Assembly: GCA_902524955.1 (NCBI GenBank)
Contig: CABZEY010000004.1
Span: 1-64,000 of the forward strand
DNA from: an uncultured Pelagibacteraceae bacterium
GTDB lineage: Bacteria > Pseudomonadota > Alphaproteobacteria > Pelagibacterales > Pelagibacteraceae
Length of the DNA stretch: 64,000 bases
Reading direction: 5' to 3'
This document shows, one piece after another, positions 17,375-25,749 of the stretch (positions within the stretch are counted from its first letter, which is position 1; each line of letters begins with the position of its first letter). Both the position numbers and the translations under genes were made by a program. Below the pieces are notes generated by a model. It searched no databases and was not told where the DNA came from. It worked only from the letters and a program-made list of their open reading frames with translations.

Positions 17375-18162
17375 GTATTTTAAAAAAAATTATAGTAGAT
17401 AAAAAAAAAGAAGTTGAAAATGATAAGAAGCAATTTCCAATTCACGAACTTAAGTCAAAAGTATCTCAAAAAAATAATATGTTTTCTAAATGTCTTAAAA
17501 AATATGAAGAGAAAAATACTCCAGCTATTATAGCTGAAATCAAAAAGGCTAGTCCGTCAAAGGGGATTTTAGTAGATAAATTTAATCATTTAAATATAGC
17601 TGAAGAATATGTAAAAAATAATGCAGCTTGTTTGTCTGTTCTTACTGAAAAGAAGTATTTTTTAGGTAACAAACAATATGTAAAAGATATAAAAAAAAAA
17701 TTTAGTATACCAATTTTAAATAAAGATTTTTTTATTGATCCTTATCAAGTTTTTGAAGCAAACAAAAATGGCGCTGATTGCATACTTATAATTATTAATT
17801 CAACAAGCAAAAATTTAGTCAAAGATTTAATAAGCGTTTCAAACGATTTGGGCATGGATTTTATACTAGAGATACACAATGAAAAAGAAATGGAGTCTGC
17901 TTTAAATTATGATGCAGGAATTATAGGCATAAACAATAGAAACCTTGAAGACTTTACTGTGTCTTTAGATAACACTATTAGAATATTTAAGGAGTTTGAA
18001 AGCTCATTAAAAAATAAATTATTAATTTCTGAAAGTGGCTTTAAAGAAAAAGATGATCTTATAAAAATTAAAAATGAAACAGGCATTAACAATTACTTAA
18101 TTGGTGAATCACTCGTTAAATCCAATTCAATTAAAGAGTGTTTTGAAAAATTAATTAAATAA
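17371..18162 (+). CDS. trpC: Indole-3-glycerol phosphate synthase
   Basis: Closes the indole ring from carboxyphenylamino-deoxyribulose phosphate. The TIM-barrel motifs are AIIAEIKKASPSKGIL (catalytic lysine and substrate loop), LSVLTEKKYFLG, PILNKDFFIDPYQVFEA, LEIHNEKEMESAL, GINNRNLEDFTV and LLISESGF. It is monofunctional (263 residues), not fused to TrpF. It is the last gene of the trpEGDC run. In other alphaproteobacteria moaC and moeA usually follow before lexA; here an 80-bp gap leads directly to lexA. Confidence 0.97.
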   Translation: MSILKKIIVDKKKEVENDKKQFPIHELKSKVSQKNNMFSKCLKKYEEKNTPAIIAEIKKASPSKGILVDKFNHLNIAEEYVKNNAACLSVLTEKKYFLGNKQYVKDIKKKFSIPILNKDFFIDPYQVFEANKNGADCILIIINSTSKNLVKDLISVSNDLGMDFILEIHNEKEMESALNYDAGIIGINNRNLEDFTVSLDNTIRIFKEFESSLKNKLLISESGFKEKDDLIKIKNETGINNYLIGESLVKSNSIKECFEKLIK

Positions 18163-18204
18163 ATAATTGAATTTATTGATTTTTTTATATTTGCAATTAT
18201 AGAA

Positions 18205-18219
18205 GAACTTTTATAGAAC
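18205..18219 (+). promoter_or_regulatory. LexA (SOS) box, perfect alphaproteobacterial form
   Basis: GAACTTTTATAGAAC matches GAAC-N7-GAAC exactly, the LexA operator of alphaproteobacteria. It lies 24-38 bp before the lexA ATG and overlaps a -10-like hexamer (TATAGA, 18212-18217), so LexA bound here would block the promoter. Autorepression of lexA is the rule in the SOS response. Confidence 0.85.
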
Positions 18220-18226
18220 AAAAAAA

Positions 18227-18241
18227 GTTTAGGTTTTGTTC
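18227..18241 (-). promoter_or_regulatory. Second, one-mismatch LexA box
   Basis: GTTTAGGTTTTGTTC is GTTC-N7-GTTC with one mismatch, that is, the LexA box in reverse orientation. It ends one base before the lexA ATG and starts 7 bp after the perfect box. Together they would place two LexA dimers on opposite-facing half sites across the start region. A chance match is possible in this T-rich stretch. Confidence 0.55.
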
Positions 18242-18242
18242 T

Positions 18243-18926
18243 ATGTTAACTAAAAAACAAAAAAATTTACTGATTTACATCAACGAGAAGTTGAAAAATG
18301 ACGGGATATCTCCCTCTTATGACGAAATGAGAAAATCTTTAAATTTAAAATCCAAATCAGGAATTCACAGACTAATTTCAGCTTTAGAAGAACGTGGTTT
18401 TGTAAAAAGACTAGCACATAAAGCAAGGGCATTAGAGGTTGTAAAGTTACCTGAAAATGCAGGTGTGAAAGATCTATATAATAATTTTACGCCAAGCGTA
18501 ATCTCTGGTGGTCTTGATAAAGAGACTAAAAAAAAGAATACCGGTAAGTTTATTCCAGTTATAGGAAAAATCGCGGCAGGTTTACCAATTGAAGCGATAG
18601 AAAATGAAAATGAAAATATACCCTATCCGCCTAATCTTAATAATAAAAACGAAGAATTTTATGGACTTAAAGTTGAGGGTGACAGTATGATAAATGCTGG
18701 CATAAATGATGGTGATACTGTTATCATAAAAAAAACTAGCACAGCTGATAGTGGAAAAATAGTAGTTGCTCTTATTGACAACCATGAAGCAACTCTTAAA
18801 AGACTAAGAAAAAAAACTAATTCTATAGCACTAGAAAGTGCAAATCCTGCTTATGAAACGAGAATTTTTAATCCTGAGCGAGTAAAAATTCAAGGCATAT
18901 TAGTATCTCTGTATAGAAACTTTTAG
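18243..18926 (+). CDS. lexA: LexA repressor
   Basis: Repressor of the SOS DNA-damage response that cleaves itself when RecA is activated. The N-terminal winged helix starts LTKKQKNLLIYINEKLKNDGISPSYDEMRKSLNLKSKSGIHRLISALEERGFVKR. The self-cleavage bond is A-G in IGKIAAGLPIEAIE. The catalytic serine is in VEGDSMINAGINDGD and the catalytic lysine in HEATLKRL. The linker is longer than in E. coli (227 residues in all), as usual in alphaproteobacteria. Two LexA boxes lie directly upstream. comEC, often next to lexA in relatives, is absent. Confidence 0.97.
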   Translation: MLTKKQKNLLIYINEKLKNDGISPSYDEMRKSLNLKSKSGIHRLISALEERGFVKRLAHKARALEVVKLPENAGVKDLYNNFTPSVISGGLDKETKKKNTGKFIPVIGKIAAGLPIEAIENENENIPYPPNLNNKNEEFYGLKVEGDSMINAGINDGDTVIIKKTSTADSGKIVVALIDNHEATLKRLRKKTNSIALESANPAYETRIFNPERVKIQGILVSLYRNF

Positions 18927-18954
18927 ATTTATATTATAATACTCTAAAACTATT

Positions 18955-20331
18955 ATGGTTATAACTAGATTTGCTCCTTCGCCAACAGGTAATTTACATA
19001 TTGGTGGTGCAAGAACTGCATTATTCAATTTTCTTTATTCAAAGAATCAAAAAGGTAAATTTTTATTAAGAATTGAAGATACTGATAAGGATAGATCTAA
19101 AAAAGAATTTGAGAGTCAAATAATTTCAAGCTTAAAATGGTTGGGAATAAATTATGACGATAAAGAAATTTATCAATCAGAAAATATATCAAAACATATT
19201 GAAGTGGCTCAAGAGCTTTTAAGGAAAAAACATGCCTATAAATGCTATTGTTTACCAGAAGAATTAGAGCAAGAGAGAAATCAAGCTGTAGCCAAGGGGT
19301 TAAACTATATATACAGCGGAAAATGTAGAAACCTTAAAGAAGAAAAAAATATCCCCTTTGTCATAAGACTAAAAATAGAAAAAAATAAAAATATAATTCT
19401 TCATGATGGAGTTCAGGGGAATGTTGAAATAAACACAAATACTATTGAAGATTTTATAATACTGAGATCAGATAATTCACCTACATATAATTTATCTGCT
19501 TCAGTTGATGATAAAATAATGAATATAAGTCACGTTATAAGAGGAGATGATCACAAAATTAATGCAATAAAACAAATTATATTGTTTCAATTTATGGGAT
19601 GGAAAATTCCAAAATATTTTCATATTCCGCTTATTCATTCATTAGAGGGAAAGAAATTATCTAAAAGAGACAATGCATCTACAACAGATGATTGTAAAAA
19701 AATTGGTATTTTGCCAGTAGCACTTAGAAATTATCTTTTGAGATTGGGGTGGTCATATAAAGATAAGGAAATATTTAATAAGCAAGAAAGTATAAAATTT
19801 TTTAATTTAAAAAATATTGGTAAGTCGCCCTCTAAGTTAGATTTTGAAAGAATTAAATCCTTGAATGAATATTATATTAAAAACTTAGATCAAAAGGAAC
19901 TTTTTAATTATTTTATCATTTTTGTAAATGAATTTAAAAAAAAAATAGAGGAAAAATATTTAAAAATTATTTTTCAAAATTTAAATATTCTTAAAAATAA
20001 AGCAAAAACGCTGGAGGATATCTATAATAATTCAAGTTTCATTTTTGAATATAATCAAACTCTAATATTAAAAAGTAATTTAATTAATGAAAAAAACAAA
20101 GTGTATTTAAATGATTTTTTAGAAGAAATATCAAAAATAGAAGTTTATAGCGAAAAAAAAATAATGGAAATTTCAGAAGAAGTCTTAAAAAAAAATAATA
20201 TAAAGTTTAAAGAATTTGGTGCACCTCTTAGAATGATATTAACTGGCTCATCTAAAGCACCAAGTATAAAGGAAATTGTTGAAATACTTGGAATAAACGA
20301 AACTATTACTCGACTAAAGCGATATATATAA
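18955..20331 (+). CDS. gltX: Glutamyl-tRNA synthetase
   Basis: Charges tRNA-Glu, and in organisms lacking glutaminyl-tRNA synthetase often also tRNA-Gln. Class I features are the HIGH-type motif SPTGNLHIGGARTALFN at residues 9-25 and the KMSKS-type motif KKLSKRDNA near 240. CYCLPEELEQERNQA followed by SGKCR resembles the zinc-binding stretch. The length (458) is normal. The start MVITRFAPSPTG is the canonical beginning. It follows lexA by 28 bp and gltA follows by 40 bp, a gene order (lexA-gltX-gltA) seen across alphaproteobacteria. Confidence 0.97.
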   Translation: MVITRFAPSPTGNLHIGGARTALFNFLYSKNQKGKFLLRIEDTDKDRSKKEFESQIISSLKWLGINYDDKEIYQSENISKHIEVAQELLRKKHAYKCYCLPEELEQERNQAVAKGLNYIYSGKCRNLKEEKNIPFVIRLKIEKNKNIILHDGVQGNVEINTNTIEDFIILRSDNSPTYNLSASVDDKIMNISHVIRGDDHKINAIKQIILFQFMGWKIPKYFHIPLIHSLEGKKLSKRDNASTTDDCKKIGILPVALRNYLLRLGWSYKDKEIFNKQESIKFFNLKNIGKSPSKLDFERIKSLNEYYIKNLDQKELFNYFIIFVNEFKKKIEEKYLKIIFQNLNILKNKAKTLEDIYNNSSFIFEYNQTLILKSNLINEKNKVYLNDFLEEISKIEVYSEKKIMEISEEVLKKNNIKFKEFGAPLRMILTGSSKAPSIKEIVEILGINETITRLKRYI

Positions 20332-20371
20332 ATTAGACATTAACAGTTAAAACTGGTAATAAGCTGTCGCA

Positions 20372-21658
20372 ATGAGTAGTAATGCTAAATTAAAAATTGG
20401 AAATAAAGAATTTGATTTTCCAATTAAAAAAGGGTCAGTTGGTCCATCAGTAATCGATGTTTCTAAGCTTTATGCTCAGACTGAACATTTTACTTTTGAT
20501 CCAGGTTTTACTTCAACAGGAAGTTGCGAGTCCTCAATAACATATATAGATGGTGATAAAGGTAAATGTTATTACAGAGGATATCCTATGGATATTCTCG
20601 CTGAAAAAAGTAATTTTTTAGAGATTGCATATTTACTCTGGTACGGAGAATTACCAACTAAAACAGAATGGGATGAATTTTCGAGTGCAATAAAAAACCA
20701 TACAATGGTTCACGAACAAATTAGAGTTTTTTTTAATGGTTTCAGAAGAGGCGCCCATCCCATGGCAATCATGGTTGCTTCTGTAGCAGCTTTGTCTGCT
20801 TTTTATCCTGACTCAATAAATATAAAAGATCCAGAGCAAAGACGTATTTCGGCAAGAAGAATGGTTGCAAAAATCCCTACACTGGCTGCTATGGCTTATA
20901 AATATAGCTTAGGTCAACCATTTATATATCCAGATAATTCGTTGCCTTATTCAGAAAACTTTATGCAAATGTGCTTTGCAGTTCCTGCAGAGAAATATAA
21001 AATAAATAAAGTTTTCGCTAACGCATTAGATAAAATTTTCATTTTACATGCTGATCATGAACAAAATGCATCTACATCTACTGTAAGATTAGCGGCCTCA
21101 TCCGGGGCTAATCCATTTGCTTCAATTTCAACGGGATTTACATCTTTGTGGGGACCATTGCACGGAGGTGCTAATGAGGCTGCCTTAAATATGCTCAAAG
21201 AAATTGGTGATGTAAAAAATATTTCAAAATATATTGAAAAAGCTAAAGATAAAAAAGATCCATTTAAATTAATGGGTTTTGGACATAGAGTTTATAAAAA
21301 TTATGATCCACGTGCTAAAGTAATGCAAAAAACTTGTCACGAGGTACTTAATGAAATTGGAAATACAGATAATAAGTTACTTCAGGTTGCCAAAGAACTT
21401 GAAAAAATAGCTTTAAATGATGAGTATTTTATTGAAAAAAAACTGTATCCAAATATTGATTTTTACTCAGGAATCACTCTTAGTGCAATGGGCTTTCCAA
21501 CTACTATGTTCACTGTATTGTTTGGTTTGGCAAGGACTGTTGGGTGGTTAGCACATTGGAAAGAAATGATGATAGATGAAAAGATGAAGATTGGAAGACC
21601 AAGGCAACTTTATACTGGACCAAGTCCAAGAGTATTTAAAGAACTACATAAAAGATAA
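20372..21658 (+). CDS. gltA: Citrate synthase
   Basis: Condenses oxaloacetate and acetyl-CoA, the entry to the TCA cycle. Motifs are [29 protein letters not shown], the active-site histidine in [44 protein letters not shown] with the second histidine, [14 protein letters not shown] and the aspartate region [17 protein letters not shown]. At 428 residues it is a type II, Gram-negative length enzyme, probably NADH-sensitive by family. Its stop abuts the convergent lpxB stop with no base between, so no dedicated terminator exists. Confidence 0.97.
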   Translation: MSSNAKLKIGNKEFDFPIKKGSVGPSVIDVSKLYAQTEHFTFDPGFTSTGSCESSITYIDGDKGKCYYRGYPMDILAEKSNFLEIAYLLWYGELPTKTEWDEFSSAIKNHTMVHEQIRVFFNGFRRGAHPMAIMVASVAALSAFYPDSINIKDPEQRRISARRMVAKIPTLAAMAYKYSLGQPFIYPDNSLPYSENFMQMCFAVPAEKYKINKVFANALDKIFILHADHEQNASTSTVRLAASSGANPFASISTGFTSLWGPLHGGANEAALNMLKEIGDVKNISKYIEKAKDKKDPFKLMGFGHRVYKNYDPRAKVMQKTCHEVLNEIGNTDNKLLQVAKELEKIALNDEYFIEKKLYPNIDFYSGITLSAMGFPTTMFTVLFGLARTVGWLAHWKEMMIDEKMKIGRPRQLYTGPSPRVFKELHKR

Positions 21659-22768
21659 TCAATTTAAATTTTGAATTATATCATCAGCAATTTTTCTTGA
21701 AGTATTTTTATTAGACAATTCTTTTAAAATATCACTGTAACCATCTACTAATTCTTTTAATTTGTTTTTATTTTCAAAAAATTCATCTATTTTAGAAATA
21801 ATTTTTTTTGAATTACAATTGTTTTGTATAAATTCAGGCACTATTTGTTTGTTTGCAATAATGTTTATTATGTTAACATATCTTACTTTAACAAACGGTT
21901 TAATTATAATATAATTTAACCAGCTAAGCTTATATATTGTAATAAATGGAACTTGTAACCTACACAAATCTAAGCTAATTGTTCCTGATTTTGATATTGT
22001 TACTAAAGAATTTTTAAAATATTCCACTTTTAATTTTTCATCAATATTAACAAAAAAAGTAACATCTTTTAGTTTTTCAAGATATTTTTTTACAATATCA
22101 ACCGTATCCTTGGTTACTGCAAAATGGTATTGAAATCGATTGTTATAATTTTTTATTATGTCTAAAAATATTGGCATAAAAATATGTATTTCTTTTTTTC
22201 TACTTCCTGGACAAAAGGAAATAATTTTTTTCTCAACACTTAAATCATAATTTGAATTTTTAAAATTTTCAAAAAAAGGATGTCCTACATAAACGTTATT
22301 GATAAGATATTTATCAAAATATTTTTTTTCAAATTTAAAAAGTAAATAAATTTTATCTATTAATTTTTTAATATTATGACCACGACTTTCTCTCCATGCC
22401 CAAATTGATGGGGCAACAAAATGAAAAAATTTTGCTTGAATTTTATTTCTATCTTTTATTTTTTTAATTACTTGAAAAACAAAATCTGGAGAATCTACTG
22501 AAAATACAATATCAGGTTTAAAGATCTCTATGTAATTTACAGTTTGATCAATTTTTTTTTTAATATAAAAAATATTTTTAACAACGTCTGTTATTCCAAA
22601 AAAAGTAATATCTTTACTTTCAAATGGACCGCTTATTCCTTTATTTTTTAGATTTGATCCAACAATACCTTTGATGTCAATCTTTTTTGAATCAATGTAA
22701 TCTATAATTTTGGATGCCAAAATGTCACCAGATAACTCACCTGTTATAACAAAAATTTTTTTTTTCAT
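21659..22768 (-). CDS. lpxB: Lipid-A-disaccharide synthase
   Basis: Glycosyltransferase that joins lipid X and UDP-2,3-diacylglucosamine to form the lipid A disaccharide at the inner membrane. Motifs are ITGELSGDILASKII at the start, FFHFVAPSIWAWRESRGHNIKKLIDKIYLLFKFEKKYF, YVGHPFFENF, SFCPGSRKKEIHIFMP, and the nucleotide-sugar site SLVTISKSGTISLDL. The length (369) is normal. It is the last gene of the envelope cluster lpxD-fabZ-lpxA-lpxI-lpxB and overlaps lpxI by one base (TAATG). Confidence 0.95.
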   Translation of the reverse strand: MKKKIFVITGELSGDILASKIIDYIDSKKIDIKGIVGSNLKNKGISGPFESKDITFFGITDVVKNIFYIKKKIDQTVNYIEIFKPDIVFSVDSPDFVFQVIKKIKDRNKIQAKFFHFVAPSIWAWRESRGHNIKKLIDKIYLLFKFEKKYFDKYLINNVYVGHPFFENFKNSNYDLSVEKKIISFCPGSRKKEIHIFMPIFLDIIKNYNNRFQYHFAVTKDTVDIVKKYLEKLKDVTFFVNIDEKLKVEYFKNSLVTISKSGTISLDLCRLQVPFITIYKLSWLNYIIIKPFVKVRYVNIINIIANKQIVPEFIQNNCNSKKIISKIDEFFENKNKLKELVDGYSDILKELSNKNTSRKIADDIIQNLN

Positions 22769-23556
22769 TATGATGCAGTTATAAATAAACCATGTTTGTT
22801 TGCTAAGTTAAGAGCCTTTTTCTGATCAAGAAATATGTTTTGATTCTTTTTTAAAAAAATTCCTTTTAACTTAGATTTAATACATAATTGCACTGTTTTA
22901 TAACCTATAGTCGGCAAATCATAACTTAAACTTTGTTTTTTTTTTGGAAGCTTGATCAAAACACCTGAATTACTTTTTATTTTAAATCTAATTTTTGCTA
23001 CTCTTTTTAACATCTCATCAGTACCTTCAGCCGCCTCAATTGCCATGACGTAACCATTATCCAACAATATCCCCTGAGCAATATCAAATTTACTCAAAGT
23101 ATTAAGAATTTTTTTTCCTTTTGAAAAATCTTTAATATCTTCAGCGGAAGGTCTGCTTTTGGTAATAGTTTTGTTAATCAGTAAATGCTTACAATATATA
23201 TGACTACCTACAACTTTTATCTTATTTTTTTTTAAAATGTGAGTAGCAAAGTTTAAAATATTGCCATCACCCTTTTTGAAAGCATTAATTAATTTTGGTA
23301 AGTAAGATATAGCTTTTAAATCAAATTTCATACTACTTAAATTTGGTCTCTTAACATAACCTGCAAAAATTACTTTCTTTACTTTATTTTTTTTTAGTAT
23401 CATTAATATTTTTCCAAATTGACCTAATTGTATATCTATTGAGTTTTTAATTTTTTTATTTGATAAATTAAAAATAATATATTTTTTATTATTTCTACTT
23501 AATGAAGAAAAAATTTCTTTTGGTAATGTTCCACTGCCTGCAAAAATACCAATCAT
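22768..23556 (-). CDS. lpxI: UDP-2,3-diacylglucosamine diphosphatase LpxI
   Basis: Alphaproteobacterial replacement for LpxH; hydrolyses UDP-2,3-diacylglucosamine to lipid X and UMP by attack on the alpha phosphate. Family (DUF1009) signatures are IGIFAGSGTLPKEI at the N-terminus, VIFAGYVKRPNL, KGDGNILNFATHIL, RPSAEDIKDFSKGKKILNTLSKFDIAQGILLDNGYVMAIEAAEGTDEML, and the C-terminal LPKKKQSLSYDLPTIGYKTVQ. At 262 residues it is a typical length. The location between lpxA and lpxB, with 4-bp and 1-bp overlaps, fits the standard alphaproteobacterial lipid A operon. Confidence 0.95.
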   Translation of the reverse strand: MIGIFAGSGTLPKEIFSSLSRNNKKYIIFNLSNKKIKNSIDIQLGQFGKILMILKKNKVKKVIFAGYVKRPNLSSMKFDLKAISYLPKLINAFKKGDGNILNFATHILKKNKIKVVGSHIYCKHLLINKTITKSRPSAEDIKDFSKGKKILNTLSKFDIAQGILLDNGYVMAIEAAEGTDEMLKRVAKIRFKIKSNSGVLIKLPKKKQSLSYDLPTIGYKTVQLCIKSKLKGIFLKKNQNIFLDQKKALNLANKHGLFITAS

Positions 23557-24335
23557 TTTAAAGGTCTACAAATATCTCTATTTGGGTTTTTTTTATTAAT
23601 AAACTCTATTAAATTTTGATTTAATTTAGAATTATTTTCTAATTTTGATACAAATTCTTTCATATTAATTGCTTCAAATAAACTTTGAATTATTTTTTTG
23701 TAATTCTCTATTTCGCTATTTTTAAAACCTTTTCGCTTAAGTCCAATTAAATTTATATTTTCAAAATATGATCTATTACCTTTGACAACTGTATAAGGTA
23801 AAACATCTCTATCGACACCCGTCATACCTCCTATCATTGCACCTTTGCCTATTTTTGTGAATTGTAATACTGCAGAATTTCCTCCAATAATAACATCGTC
23901 ATCAAATATACAGTGTCCCGCAATAGCTGCATTATTTGCGATTACTAAGTTATTTCCTAATTGACAGTCGTGACCAATATGAGATCCAACCATAAATAAG
24001 TTATTATTTTGAATTTTTGTAATTAACCCACCATGTTCAGTCCCCAAACTTATATTTGAGTACTCGCGAAATGAATTGTTGTCACCAATCTCTAGATAGC
24101 TTTTTTCTCCTTTAAACTTTAAATCTTGTGGTGGTGTACCAACACTACAATAAGGGAAAAATTTATTTTTTTTACCGATTTTAGTATTTCCTTGAATGTT
24201 TACAGAATTAATCAAACTACAGTCATCTCCGATCTCTACATTCTCACCAATAACGCAGAAATCTCCAATAAATACATTTTTTCCTATTTTCGCGTTCTTA
24301 TGTATTGATGCCTTAGAACTAATCATTTCTATCAA
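23553..24335 (-). CDS. lpxA: UDP-N-acetylglucosamine acyltransferase
   Basis: First enzyme of lipid A synthesis; moves a 3-hydroxyacyl chain from acyl carrier protein to the 3-OH of UDP-GlcNAc. The left-handed beta helix of hexapeptide repeats covers about residues 5-190 (for example IGKNVFIGDFCVIGENVEIGDDC). The catalytic histidine lies in MVGSHIGHDCQLGNNLVIANNAAIAGHC. GGMTGVDRDVLPYTVVKGNRSYFENINLIGLKRKGF leads into the C-terminal helices. Length 260. The ATG lies inside fabZ (17-bp overlap). The start at SSKASIHKNAKIG-like sequence agrees with the family. Confidence 0.95.
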   Translation of the reverse strand: MIEMISSKASIHKNAKIGKNVFIGDFCVIGENVEIGDDCSLINSVNIQGNTKIGKKNKFFPYCSVGTPPQDLKFKGEKSYLEIGDNNSFREYSNISLGTEHGGLITKIQNNNLFMVGSHIGHDCQLGNNLVIANNAAIAGHCIFDDDVIIGGNSAVLQFTKIGKGAMIGGMTGVDRDVLPYTVVKGNRSYFENINLIGLKRKGFKNSEIENYKKIIQSLFEAINMKEFVSKLENNSKLNQNLIEFINKKNPNRDICRPLK

Positions 24336-24783
24336 CTATTGTAGCCATCCATTCAGCATCTGCCATTTTTTGTCCATCACAAAAGGCTTCACCCTTATAT
24401 CTCCAAATTTTACCTTTAATTTTATCAACATTGCAATTTAAGTATAAATCACAAGGAGGTAAAACTGGTTTTCTAAATCTAGCATTTTGAACTGACATTA
24501 AATAAACTAATTTATCTTCCACCTCTTTTTTATCAATACTGTATGCGGCTAATGCAGCAGCAGCTTGACCAAAAGATTCAACTATCATAACACCGGGCAT
24601 TACTGGTTGACCAGGAAAATGACCTTGGACATAAAATTTATCTGTATTTATTTTTAAATGTCCTAATGCAGATTTCATAGGGACAATATTAAATAAGTTA
24701 TCTAATAATAACATTGGTTCTCTATGTGGAAGGAGATCTTGTATTTGAATTTTGTTTATAAATGGCAGATCTTTATTGATCAT
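24319..24783 (-). CDS. fabZ: 3-hydroxyacyl-[ACP] dehydratase FabZ
   Basis: Dehydrates 3-hydroxyacyl-ACP in fatty acid elongation and competes with LpxA and LpxD for the same substrate, which explains the conserved linkage. The hot-dog fold carries IQDLLPHREPMLLLD, the catalytic histidine in VQGHFPGQPVMPGVMIVESFGQAAAALA with the catalytic glutamate in the same stretch, and the core VQNARFRKPVLPPCDLYL. It has 154 residues. Overlaps are 17 bp with lpxA and 11 bp with lpxD, implying coupled translation. Confidence 0.96.
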   Translation of the reverse strand: MINKDLPFINKIQIQDLLPHREPMLLLDNLFNIVPMKSALGHLKINTDKFYVQGHFPGQPVMPGVMIVESFGQAAAALAAYSIDKKEVEDKLVYLMSVQNARFRKPVLPPCDLYLNCNVDKIKGKIWRYKGEAFCDGQKMADAEWMATIVDRND

Positions 24784-25741
24784 TATTTTTCCTTTTTAAA
24801 AAATCTCTAATTTTCATTGATGGAAAACCAATTACTTTAGAACCATCGCTTAAATTATTTAATATACCTGAATGACCACCAATATTTACATTATTCCCTA
24901 TTTTCAAATGACCAGAAATTCCAGCCTGACCACCGATCATACATTTATCACCAATAATAGAGCTGCCTGCAACACCGACTTGCCCAGCGATAAAACAAAA
25001 TGAGCCAATCTTTACATTATGAGCAATATGTACAAGGTTATCAATCATAGTGAACTTACCTATAATTGTATTAGAGAAAGACCCTCTATCTATTGTACAA
25101 TTCGAACCTATATATACATCATCATTTATTATGACACATCCAATATGTGGAATAAAAGTTAATTTATTATTTATTACTTTAAACCCATAACCGATTTTAC
25201 CAATTACAGTGCCATCATTAATAATCACATTATCACCAATTACTGCATTAGAAATTGTACAATTAGATCCAATTGTTACATTATTACCGATAGTAATATT
25301 TTTTTTTAATACAGAATTAAAACCTATGCTAAAATTTTTTCCAATTTTGACTGTGTTGTCAACATATACATTTTTTTTTAACAAAGACTTGTATTTATTG
25401 TTTTGTTTATATTTCCAATTATCACTATCGGCATCTGGGTAAAATAATTTTGAAATAATTATAAAATCTAAAAGTGGCTCCTTTGAAATTATAGGCGTAC
25501 AACTTTCTTTTAATTGAGAAGCAAATTTTTCTTTTATTAAACAATAAGAAGCATTTGTATTTTTTAAATTATTTATATATTTGACGTTTTCAAAAAAAGT
25601 AATATCACCTTTTGTGGAGTTAATAAGATTTGAAACATTTTTAATTTTTTTTTTTGAAAATTTTTCTTTTTTTGAAAAATAAGTTTTTTCAATTATATAA
25701 TCGAGATCAAACGGTCCTTTATTTATAAATAGAGATTCCAT
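24773..25741 (-). CDS. lpxD: UDP-3-O-(3-hydroxyacyl)glucosamine N-acyltransferase
   Basis: Adds the N-linked 3-hydroxyacyl chain in lipid A synthesis. The N-terminal uridine-binding domain covers about residues 1-105 (TKGDITFFENVKYINNLKNTNASYCLI). The left-handed beta helix follows (VYVDNTVKIGKNFSIGFNSVL and many more hexapeptides). The catalytic histidine lies in NLVHIAHNVKIGSFCFIAGQVGVAGSS. It ends with VIGFPSMKIRDFLK. The length (322) is slightly short. It follows bamA by 8 bp and overlaps fabZ, the standard order. Confidence 0.95.
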   Translation of the reverse strand: MESLFINKGPFDLDYIIEKTYFSKKEKFSKKKIKNVSNLINSTKGDITFFENVKYINNLKNTNASYCLIKEKFASQLKESCTPIISKEPLLDFIIISKLFYPDADSDNWKYKQNNKYKSLLKKNVYVDNTVKIGKNFSIGFNSVLKKNITIGNNVTIGSNCTISNAVIGDNVIINDGTVIGKIGYGFKVINNKLTFIPHIGCVIINDDVYIGSNCTIDRGSFSNTIIGKFTMIDNLVHIAHNVKIGSFCFIAGQVGVAGSSIIGDKCMIGGQAGISGHLKIGNNVNIGGHSGILNNLSDGSKVIGFPSMKIRDFLKRKNNDQ

Positions 25742-25749
25742 ATTTTAAT

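Noticed and set aside
20345-20358. Small hairpin CAGTTAAAACTG upstream of gltA
   Set aside because: Four or five base pairs in a 40-bp gap are expected by chance; no further structure supports a riboswitch or attenuator.
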